DNA of 52,725 nucleotides from Eubacterium sp. (lineage in GTDB: Bacteria > Bacillota > Clostridia > Lachnospirales > Lachnospiraceae): contig JAFXZW010000054.1 in assembly GCA_017541035.1 (NCBI GenBank), positions 1 through 52,725 of the forward strand, in the 5' to 3' direction. Numbering within the stretch: the stretch's first letter is position 1; every line of letters begins with the position of its first letter. The notes beneath the pieces are model-generated. The model searched no databases and was not told the DNA's origin. It saw only the letters and a list, made by a program, of their open reading frames with translations. The position numbers and the translations under genes were made by a program. Below, one piece after another: positions 18,419 to 27,200 of this stretch.

Positions 18419-20749
18419 ATGCAAAAGTACGACAGAGAATTACAGAATACGCCGTTCAGTGATTACGATGAGTATATGCAGTATATTTTCAATTGTGTAA
18501 ATACGGCATTGGATCAGTATATCGAAGGGATGAAGGTCACCTATGCAAATGAGCAGGGTGGTTATAAGAGTATCCTGTACCCGGATATCGAGATTGCGGG
18601 CGATACCTGTCGGAATCAGATCGAACGGTTTTATTCGGATGAGGAAACGGATGAAGAGCCGGCGGATCAGGAAGAAGATGGAGAGGGTGAGAAGGAAGAA
18701 TCTATGGATGAAGAGCTGATGGCTCTTCTTGGCGCTTTTTCCGTGGAGAGAGAGGAACCGAAGCAGAAGAAATCGGCTGCGAAAGAGGAAAACGGTCAGT
18801 TGTCTCTCAGAGATAAACTGGATTTCATAGAAAAGAGAGCAGCTGCTACGGTTGAGAGCGGTATATCGCTTCCTTTCTATGTTCTGACGAATAAGCTGAA
18901 GTTTGAACCCTTCACCTTATTCTGTTTTGCCTGCGGTATCCTTTCATCCACCCAGACAGATTACGCCAGTGTCTTTCAGATCGTCAATGAAAATGCAGGA
19001 CTTTCTTCACCGACCATTGAATCGGCCGCCAAGGTATTCTATGGGAAGAGCTATTCCATAACAGGAGCTTACGGGGATATGTCAACCTGTCTGGAGCAGC
19101 TGCTTCCTATCCTTTCTTTGGATGTTATGAAGAGCATGCCCTTCTCAACGGTTGTATCTCCGGATAAAAGAATCATTGACTGTCTCTTCGGTAGGAATCC
19201 GGAGAAGCTGGATGAGGATTACTCCCGTTTTATTTACATGCTCACAAATAAAGATGAATTGGATCCGATTCTTGCCAATCAGGGTATTCTGGATGAAATG
19301 AAGATATCCTACGGGGAAGGAGTTAAGATCTTTTATTATTACGGAGATGAAGGCAGCGGGAGACGTTTTTTTGTCAAGCATTTCTGCAGGGAAAACGGAC
19401 TGAAGGCAGTGGCGATCAACTGCAAAAAACTTTTCGGCTATGACTATCAGTTTGTGGATAAGGCTCTGTGGGCGGTAACACGGGAGTGTATTCTTACCAA
19501 TTCCTGTTGTTGTCTGACAGAGCTTTCTTTCCGTGAAGAAGAGAAGGAAAGATTCTTCGGATATATGGATCTCGCTTTTTCCAAACTGAATGAGGAGAAT
19601 ATCCTGGTATTCTCCATGAGTAAGGAGCATATCGATTTCCGGGAGATCACCAAAAATGAGTTTACCGAGCTTGAGCTCCCGACTCCAAATACGGATGAAA
19701 GGCAGAAGTGCTGGGAATATTATAAACAGAATTACACACTGAGTGCGGAGATCGATACGCTGGAAATGGCAACAAAATTCCTTTTTACGCCCGGTAAGAT
19801 TCATGACGCTCTGAAGAATGGGAGAGCTCTTTCCGTTATGGCGCAGGAGCCGGAGATCTCCAGAGATAAGCTATTCAAGGGCTGCTATAATCAGATGAGT
19901 TCGGAACTGTCCCAGAAGGCGACTAAGGTCAAGGCGAATTTTGGCTTTGAAGATATCGTCATGAACGCCAATCAGAGGGAGACACTGGAGCATGCCATCG
20001 ATCAGATGAATTACCGGAAACAGGTTTATGAGAACTGGAATTATACGAAGAAATATCCCTATGGCCGCGGCCTTTCCGTCCTTCTGTACGGCGCTCCCGG
20101 TACCGGAAAATCCATGTGTGCCCAGGTTATCGCCCATGAACTGAATCTGGAGCTTTACCGTGTGGATCTGTCCAAGGTTATTGACAAATATGTGGGTGAG
20201 ACAGAGAAGTCCATTTCCATGATCTTCCGGGAAGCAAAGAAATGTAATGTGGTCCTCTTCTTTGATGAGTGCGATACCCTCTTTGCAAAAAGATCGGATG
20301 ATGGGGGCTCCAATCAATCCTCCAATAATAACAAAACGGCACTGCTTCTGCAGGAAGTGGAGGCTTATGACGGAGTATCCGTGCTGGCGACAAACTACAA
20401 GCATAATATCGATCCGGCTTTCTTCCGAAGAATGAAGTATATCGTGGAATTCCAGTTCCCGGATCCGGACACCCGTGAAATGCTCTGGAGGACGACGATC
20501 CCGAAGGATACCCCTCTCGCTGATGATGTGGATATCCGTTTTCTGGCGGAAAAGTTCGAATTCGTAGGTGGTAATATCAAAAACTGTATTCTGAATGCGG
20601 CTTTTCTATCGGCAGCGGACCCTGATTCGGGTGGGCAGGTACATATGAAGCATTACCTTAACGCCGTGAAATACGAGTTTGTCAAGGTTGGAAAGGTTTA
20701 TACCAAGTCCGATTTCGAACCCTATGCCGAGGAGGTAGGGCTGGCGTGA
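18419..20749 (+). CDS. CIS AAA+ ATPase (Afp15-like)
   Basis: The 776-residue protein is an AAA+ ATPase of the kind found in nearly every eCIS locus, where it is thought to act in assembly, cargo loading or recycling. The C-terminal module is complete: Walker A G-A-P-G-T-G-K-S at 558-565, Walker B F-F-D-E at 614-617, and a D-P-A-F-F-R-R-M sensor/arginine region near 663-670. An upstream module holds G-D-E-G-S-G-R-R at 309-316, which looks like a Walker A loop whose lysine has become arginine, so it is probably inactive. The first 130 residues are helical with an acidic linker. Its last 4 bp overlap the FtsE-like gene. Confidence 0.85.
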   Translation: MQKYDRELQNTPFSDYDEYMQYIFNCVNTALDQYIEGMKVTYANEQGGYKSILYPDIEIAGDTCRNQIERFYSDEETDEEPADQEEDGEGEKEESMDEELMALLGAFSVEREEPKQKKSAAKEENGQLSLRDKLDFIEKRAAATVESGISLPFYVLTNKLKFEPFTLFCFACGILSSTQTDYASVFQIVNENAGLSSPTIESAAKVFYGKSYSITGAYGDMSTCLEQLLPILSLDVMKSMPFSTVVSPDKRIIDCLFGRNPEKLDEDYSRFIYMLTNKDELDPILANQGILDEMKISYGEGVKIFYYYGDEGSGRRFFVKHFCRENGLKAVAINCKKLFGYDYQFVDKALWAVTRECILTNSCCCLTELSFREEEKERFFGYMDLAFSKLNEENILVFSMSKEHIDFREITKNEFTELELPTPNTDERQKCWEYYKQNYTLSAEIDTLEMATKFLFTPGKIHDALKNGRALSVMAQEPEISRDKLFKGCYNQMSSELSQKATKVKANFGFEDIVMNANQRETLEHAIDQMNYRKQVYENWNYTKKYPYGRGLSVLLYGAPGTGKSMCAQVIAHELNLELYRVDLSKVIDKYVGETEKSISMIFREAKKCNVVLFFDECDTLFAKRSDDGGSNQSSNNNKTALLLQEVEAYDGVSVLATNYKHNIDPAFFRRMKYIVEFQFPDPDTREMLWRTTIPKDTPLADDVDIRFLAEKFEFVGGNIKNCILNAAFLSAADPDSGGQVHMKHYLNAVKYEFVKVGKVYTKSDFEPYAEEVGLA

Positions 20750-21447
20750 TCGAAATTAAAAATATGGGAATGATCTATCCGGGCTCCGATGATCCGGTCT
20801 TTCGCAACTTCAACATGAGAGTTGAACGCGGTGAATTTGTACTGATCACGGGAAAGAGCGGCAGCGGAAAAACCACACTGATTCACCTGCTGATGAAGGA
20901 ACTGGTCGGATATACGGGGAGCATTCATGTCGACGGCACAGAATTGAATGAGATAGAGGAGAAAAATATACCGATCTATCGCAGAAAGATCGGTGTGGTT
21001 TTTCAGGATGCGAAGCTTTTTCATGATTTTTCGGTATATGGAAATCTGGAACTGGTTCTCTCCATGATGGGTGTGAAAAAATCACAGATTGAACGAAGGA
21101 TCATCAGTATCCTGAAACTCCTGAAGATAGAACATCTGCATAAAAGATATCCGAAGGAATTGTCGGGAGGGGAAACACAGAAGGTATGTATGGCACGGGC
21201 TATCATTAACTATCCACCGGTACTTCTGGCGGACGAACCGACGGGTAATCTGGATCCGGATGCATCGGAGGAGATTTTTCGTCTTCTTGAGATCATACAC
21301 CGGCAGGGAACGACAGTTGTCATGGTTACACACGATACCGGAACAGCGGAGAGGATTCATTCCACCCATCGGATGATCCGGCTTACCGACCGACAGTCTG
21401 AGACTTCCGGTCTTTCGACAACGGAACTCACTGGAGAATTTGCATAA
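20746..21447 (+). CDS. FtsE-like ABC ATPase
   Basis: The 233-residue protein is an ABC ATPase with all motifs intact: Walker A G-K-S-G-S-G-K-T-T at 36-44, Q loop V-F-Q-D at 85-88, signature L-S-G-G-E at 139-143, Walker B L-L-A-D-E at 160-164 and His196. The R-R-K-I-G-V-V-F-Q-D-A-K-L-F stretch and the S-V-Y-G-N segment resemble FtsE, the ATPase that with FtsX controls septal wall hydrolases. No permease gene is nearby. The GTG start overlaps the AAA+ stop (GTGA), and the stop overlaps the next ATG. A LolD/MacB-type ATPase is the alternative assignment. Confidence 0.8.
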   Translation: MIEIKNMGMIYPGSDDPVFRNFNMRVERGEFVLITGKSGSGKTTLIHLLMKELVGYTGSIHVDGTELNEIEEKNIPIYRRKIGVVFQDAKLFHDFSVYGNLELVLSMMGVKKSQIERRIISILKLLKIEHLHKRYPKELSGGETQKVCMARAIINYPPVLLADEPTGNLDPDASEEIFRLLEIIHRQGTTVVMVTHDTGTAERIHSTHRMIRLTDRQSETSGLSTTELTGEFA

Positions 21448-22244
21448 TGGTAACAGAGGTCATTACAGAAGAAAATAGAAAAACATACATGCAGCTGATG
21501 AAACATGATGAAATCTTAGGTATTGAAAATGACAGATTCGCCTGTTTTGGAGCATATGATGAGGATACGGGGGAAGCCCTCGGGCTCATCACAGCAGAGG
21601 TTTATCTGGATCATATCCGGATTCGGCGGATCATTTCCAGTCCGAAAAATGCGGAAACGGAAAAAGCGCTTATGGCACTGGTCACAAACCTGCCGGAGGA
21701 GCTGATGCTTCCCGTTTATTATTACGGGACGGATGAGGAAGTTGATGAAACGCTGCTGCTTGAATGCGATTTTACGGAAGTCCCGTCCCAATACAGCTAT
21801 ATCGAAGGGACAGCGGAGAAACTGAGGGATATAGGAAATCTATTTCGGGTTTGCGAGGTCAAGACGCTTGATAAGGCGCCCCTTAACGGAGTTCAGAATT
21901 TCATCATTGGAACAAAACCGGACAATCTTCTGGAGGTACCGGATTCGTATCTTAATCTGAAGAGGTTTTCCGATGCCAGTCTGGTGGCTGTCGATCAGCA
22001 CAGAATTGTAGGAATTCTGATGATGGAAGAAACCGATGATCTGATCGAGGTTCCGTATATCTGTGCAACGGGTAACAAGGTGACGATCTTTTTATTCCAT
22101 GTTTTGAGGAAGATGTGCATTGCCAAATATGGTCCGAATGCAAGACTGCGATTCGTAATCCGTGGAAAATTGAAAGAGATAGCAATCCATGCACTGATGA
22201 AGGATGGCATTGTAAAAAAAGTGCGTATATTCAAATACGTCTGA
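21447..22244 (+). CDS. GNAT-like protein, tandem-domain type, copy A
   Basis: The 265-residue protein appears to be two GNAT-like halves. The first has a beta-rich core with G-E-A-L-G-L-I-T-A-E-V near residue 43. The second has I-V-G-I-L-M-M-E-E near residue 188, followed by a helix and a late strand. A clean acetyl-CoA motif A is not visible, so catalysis is uncertain. It resembles in layout the two clearer GNAT-like proteins at 29217 and 33850. It starts on the last base of the ABC ATPase gene and precedes the ADP-ribosyltransferase candidate, which suggests a cargo-specific accessory role. Confidence 0.5.
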   Translation: MVTEVITEENRKTYMQLMKHDEILGIENDRFACFGAYDEDTGEALGLITAEVYLDHIRIRRIISSPKNAETEKALMALVTNLPEELMLPVYYYGTDEEVDETLLLECDFTEVPSQYSYIEGTAEKLRDIGNLFRVCEVKTLDKAPLNGVQNFIIGTKPDNLLEVPDSYLNLKRFSDASLVAVDQHRIVGILMMEETDDLIEVPYICATGNKVTIFLFHVLRKMCIAKYGPNARLRFVIRGKLKEIAIHALMKDGIVKKVRIFKYV

Positions 22245-22268
22245 GTAAAGGAGGCAGGGAAACCGCAT

Positions 22269-23810
22269 ATGGGAAATGAAATGGGATTTAAGCAGGCAGA
22301 GCAACAGTTGAAAGAGTATGAAGTAATATCCAGAAATAAGAATGTGCAGGATACCGAGCTGGGATACAGAGATATGAATTCCCGCTTTCTACAAGCGGAG
22401 AAAGAGGAAATGAAACGGAAAATGACCGGCCAGGATCAAATCAGTCGGATAACCGAGGCGCATCTGGAAAAGAAGAGACAGATCGAATCTGCCTGGCATC
22501 AGAATACGACAAGACAGGTTACTGAACTGAAGAAAAAAGCACCGAAGAAGGGCAGCGAAAAATCTGCAAACTTTTATCAGGGATACAGCTTAAAGGAACT
22601 GGAGACTTTTCTGAAGAACAATGACCGCGGCGGGAATTCCGACGAGTTCAATTCCGTAACGACGGATCTTGAGCTGTATAACAGGGTTATGGATACTGCG
22701 GATGCAAGAGAAGGGCTGAAGCTTCTGTTGCGGATTCAGGAAAGCTGTGAAAAGTATATTTCAACAAGAAAGAGTCCCATTAGCTCAAAGGGTAAGATTC
22801 GAAAGGCCATTATTACCCAGGTATCACAGAAGGTGAACACAGAGATCACTTCGCAGCGGCAGGCATATATCAATCAAAGAACCGCCACGTTGAATTCCAT
22901 GAAGCAGGAGGCAAGTGAGGAAAATGTGACAGCCGCATTCAAATCACATTTTGATATGGTATTTCAGAGCCTGAACGGAAGTATGGAACTCGATGAAAAC
23001 GAGATGCAGAAGCTGGATACCGATATGGAGCAGATTCTGATAGAACTGAATAAACAGAATGTGGAAGACAATCAGGAGAAGAATCTCAGCACACAATTCT
23101 TCAATGCACTGGGGTGGTCATCGAATGATCCCCGTTTTGTTGAAGAAAAGGAGCTTTACCCGAATGGTAAGGCGCTTAAGAATTCACCTCACGGAAAGCC
23201 GCTCTATCACTGCATACAGACAAAAGAAGGAACCAAGGATGCGGTTCCTTACGCAAAGCAGCTTGCCGGTGTCAGGGAAAAAGGAAATAAAGTCTATTAC
23301 GGACTGGGGAGATTCGGAAAGGGTATCTACTCTTCAGCCCGGACGGATAGTAAAAGCTCCAGTGATGAATTGGCAAAGCATAACAGCTGGAATTATGGAA
23401 AAGAGAAGGGATCCATAATGTTTACCATGGCATTGAATGAGAATGCAAGGTTAATCAATAAAACCGATCTTTTTAATGCTGAGAAGGAAATACGGAAAAA
23501 GTACCCGAAGCTCACCAAGTATATTATCGATCATTGCGGAAAGAGCCAATCGGTGTATCGTGATTTTGATACCATGTTTGCGGCTTTTCTGGGATACAAT
23601 ACGGTGCTCGGTGATTCCGGTTTCTATGATGAAAATGGAAAGGAAGTTATAGAATATCTGACAACTACCGACCGTAAGGCTCTGAGTATCAGCAAAACGA
23701 TGGAGATTCGAACCAGATCGAAAAAATACTCTGATGATAAGCATGAAACGGTTGAATTATCACTTGAGGAATTGAAGAATCGATCGGATGATTTCCAAAA
23801 TGAAGATTAG
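22269..23810 (+). CDS. Candidate CIS effector with a PARP-like ADP-ribosyltransferase domain
   Basis: Of 513 residues, the first 270 are helical and Lys/Glu/Gln-rich. The C-terminal 200 fit the H-Y-E class of ADP-ribosyltransferases. The signs are P-L-Y-H-C (His314), G-R-F-G-K-G-I-Y-S-S (Tyr354) followed by S-K-S-S, which closely matches the PARP tyrosine loop, and E-V-I-E-Y-L (Glu462) after F-L-G-Y-N-T. His and Tyr would bind NAD and Glu would catalyse transfer. The target cannot be read from sequence. Residues 154-179 hold a motif shared with two other large proteins downstream. A small gene follows that might encode an immunity or accessory protein. Confidence 0.7.
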   Translation: MGNEMGFKQAEQQLKEYEVISRNKNVQDTELGYRDMNSRFLQAEKEEMKRKMTGQDQISRITEAHLEKKRQIESAWHQNTTRQVTELKKKAPKKGSEKSANFYQGYSLKELETFLKNNDRGGNSDEFNSVTTDLELYNRVMDTADAREGLKLLLRIQESCEKYISTRKSPISSKGKIRKAIITQVSQKVNTEITSQRQAYINQRTATLNSMKQEASEENVTAAFKSHFDMVFQSLNGSMELDENEMQKLDTDMEQILIELNKQNVEDNQEKNLSTQFFNALGWSSNDPRFVEEKELYPNGKALKNSPHGKPLYHCIQTKEGTKDAVPYAKQLAGVREKGNKVYYGLGRFGKGIYSSARTDSKSSSDELAKHNSWNYGKEKGSIMFTMALNENARLINKTDLFNAEKEIRKKYPKLTKYIIDHCGKSQSVYRDFDTMFAAFLGYNTVLGDSGFYDENGKEVIEYLTTTDRKALSISKTMEIRTRSKKYSDDKHETVELSLEELKNRSDDFQNED

Positions 23811-23865
23811 TTTCTGCAGAGAAAAGCGAAGAGAGATATGGAAACCGGTATAAGGAGGAATCGTT

Positions 23866-24219
23866 ATGTATGTTCTTACTGAAGGAGATGAAAGATTTAT
23901 AACCGAGTCCACAACCGTCTGGAGAATGTATTTAAACCAGATCATTTTCGGCATCGGGAAATGCCCCCACGAGATAGAAGACAGGATTGATGATCTGGAA
24001 AAGGACTATCGGAAAGGGTTCAGAGATTACTTCCTGGATGCAAAAGGGAAGGATGAAGCCCTGACCAGTGATGTGATCCTTAATGACTTTGATGCTGTAT
24101 GGAGTAACAGTCATCCGCAATTCTACGATATGGAGCATATGTTTGACGGCATAAATAAGGAAGATCTCGTAAAGGCGGACAGGTTGATAAAAGCAGCAAA
24201 GGAAGCTTTTCAAGGATAA
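23866..24219 (+). CDS. Small protein of unknown function between two effector candidates
   Basis: This 117-residue acidic, mostly helical protein has a well spaced AAGGAGG site before its ATG. I recognise no family. It lacks a signal peptide and membrane helix. Its place directly after the ADP-ribosyltransferase candidate makes it a candidate immunity protein or chaperone, but the sequence itself gives no proof. Confidence 0.65.
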   Translation: MYVLTEGDERFITESTTVWRMYLNQIIFGIGKCPHEIEDRIDDLEKDYRKGFRDYFLDAKGKDEALTSDVILNDFDAVWSNSHPQFYDMEHMFDGINKEDLVKADRLIKAAKEAFQG

Positions 24220-24257
24220 GATCCGACAAGGTTTATCAGTATCAGGAGGGTAAATCC

Positions 24258-27200
24258 ATGCCACATGAAGATGAATACATCTATAAGACAAAGGAAAGAC
24301 AGTTTGAAAAGGAGATCCGCGTCAGTTCTGACTATCATGCCGATGAGCTGAAGAAAAAGAATAAAACTCTTTTCGATCAGAACACCATTCGGAAGGATAT
24401 TCAGCAGATCGATCTGATGCTGCAGATGAAACAGTCGGAAGAAGACAGAGCAAGGCTGGAAATGATTCAGGGAAGGAACATTTCATCCCTTCTGATTCTT
24501 GAGGAAAAGACAACCGGTGACAGTTCGCAGATGAAAAATGTCAAGAAATCTGTCAGTGCTGTTGAGGTGGAGATAAACAGGGACCGGCTGGGTGAACCTT
24601 TTACCGTGAAGGATATGGATCAGATCCTGGATCTCTATGACACGGCAATCCATGCCTGCAAGAATTATGTGTCCGGAAAGAATCCGACTTACAAAAAGGG
24701 AAAGGAACGTCTGAATCTTGTTCAGATGAATCTCACCCGTCTTATTATGGAGGCAGAAACCTTCCTTGTGGCAAAGGAACTTCTCAGATCAGGCATTCTG
24801 GATGCGGAAGCCAATCAGGCCCGTATTCTGATGATGCAGGCAAAAACGTATGGGCTTGTGAATGGAAACAGGCTTCCTGAAGGGGTGGATCGGCAGCAGG
24901 AGCTTCCGAATGAAGAAAAACAGCAGCAGAAGCTTTCAAAAAAGGAGGGAGTGGCTGACTGGGATAAAGAAACTGCATTGATCTATGGGGTTCTATCCGG
25001 CAGAGAGATGCCCGCCGATGCCATAAACAGACTTTTAAAGAGTAAGGATGAAAAGGATAAAAAACTGGGACAGGAACTGCTGATGTTCATAGGAAATGTC
25101 CGCAGTTCTATTGCCGACTTTAAAGAAGGAAAGGTACAGGCCAAGATCTTTATGATCGGTAATACGGTCATCAATGTACACCAGAATTTCTTCGGAATGC
25201 TTTCCATACATGTGGGTGGAAGAGAACTTCCGTTAAACCGCCATACCGGAATTCTCAGGGATGTACTGATGACGGACACCGTAAAGAATGAGGAACTGTA
25301 CGGTAAAAAGGATGCCGATTCCGTTATACGGGATATCATAAAAAAGATGGATTTAAGGAACCCCGGTGCAGAAAACCGGCAGATCCTTACAGATTATCTG
25401 GTAAAGCATACCATCTATTCCGCAACGGATTATGCTAATTTTCTCACCACCGATCTGGCTCACATGATCCGGTGTCTTTTGGCGGGGAAAAAAATGTATA
25501 TCCTGGATTCCGAATATGACATGGACTGGGAACTCTCACCGAATGACGTAATCTTCACCAAAAACCATAACAGTCTGATCAATGTCATGGAGGCCAGAGA
25601 ACTCCTTAAGGATACCAGAGAAGAGAAAAATCGTGAGAAGGTAAAGAAATCGGTTGAGGTAAAAAGGCCGGAGGAAAAGAATCAGAAAGAGGAGAAAAAT
25701 CCGGAAGAGAAAGAAAAAACCGAATGGGATGAAAAGGAACAGAAGGTCATAAATCTTATGGGAGATGTGATCTTCTCCTATGAAACCTGGACGGCTGATG
25801 AGAAGATTCAGGAACCGGGAAAGCGTATGCAGCTCATGCTGCTTAAGAACGTGGATGCGCTGGCGTATCTGATCTCCGATATGTTTACGCAGGGTGAACT
25901 GAATCTGAAAATGATAAACGGTATGCTGGATAAGCTGCCGCTCTTTATGCTGGAGCCGAAAGAGGCTGAAGAACTGAAGAAAACCTTGATCGGGAGTCTT
26001 TCCGATGCCATGAATGCCATCAAAGGAGTTGTGGATAAAAAGATCATTGAGGTTATCGGAGAACGGCCTGAAGGCTTCGGAGGATTTCTTTATGATACAA
26101 AGAAGGCCCTGATCACCATGAACGCAATGGGTCATCTGGCATCCCATGACAATCTTCTGAAGGGAATACAGATCCCGGAAACGGATATCAAGGTAGACGG
26201 GCTTGCAGACATAATCAGAACCCTCGACGATAATACGGTTAAGATGCTTGCCAATGCGGAGAATATGATCGATCAGGGAGTGAATGCTGCCTCCGGTATG
26301 ATCCAGAAGAGTGTCAGCAAGTATTCCGGAGAACTCTTCAAGCAGGAGAAAAAAGTATATGAAGCACTGCCTGATCCCAATGCTCCGGGACTTTCGCCGG
26401 AACAGGTGAAGGAAGCAAAGAAGCAACGATATATTGAGGGAAATCGACGCCTGGGAGATATGGTGAAGGATTCCATGACCTCCGGTGAAAACGGACAGGG
26501 CCTTTTTACAAAGATCGTCTTTGAAAAGTATTTCCAAGGTGTGGATACCATGGATAAGCGTTCCATGCTTGCATCCATGATCCGAAACGCCAAACCGGCA
26601 GGGAAGCTCCTGGACGAGAATGAAAAGGGCCTGAGTGAAGCAGAGATAAAGTCGCGGAAGGAAAAGAATGAGAAAATCAGAACCGAAAGTATGGGGAATT
26701 ATATCGGCGGTCTTCTGAAGGGTGCAGGACCTCTGTTCCAGAAGATGATGCAGGGACTCCCTATGGAAGGTCTTCCACGGGAGCTTCAGTCTGCCGTTAA
26801 GGATATGAAGAGCCGTCTGGCGCCGATCCCCGATGAGATCGTTGAGGCACAGCTTTACAATATGGTACAGCGTTCTCACGGACAGGTAAAGAATATTAAA
26901 GTGGTGAAGCCTCTGGGAGCCGCCTCCGTGGGACAGACGTTCCTTTGCCGGATCACCCGTGCCGACGGAAAAGAGGAGGAAGCCGCCATCAAGCTTCTGA
27001 AACCTGACGTGACGAATCGGATGATGAGGGAAAAGGAACTGATGATCCGGTGTGCAAGAGAGACGGATATTCAGTCCAGAAGAAATGAAAATCTAAAAAG
27101 ATCCGCCGAGAATAAGAAACTTCTTCCCGAGATCGGGGAACGGGAAAAGGGCGGAATGCAGGTAACCTATGAGGGACAACTGGAACGGATTCAGGAAGAA

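Noticed and set aside
5480-20749. A prophage or phage remnant
   Set aside because: Tail-type genes are complete in CIS order and an Afp15-type ATPase is present, but there are no head, packaging, integration or lysis genes in 52 kb.
25536-26879. A 447-residue minus-strand frame opposite the UbiB-like protein
   Set aside because: The opposite strand carries recognisable domains in a long consistent frame; the minus-strand product has shadow-like His/Leu/Phe-rich composition and no neighbours on that strand.
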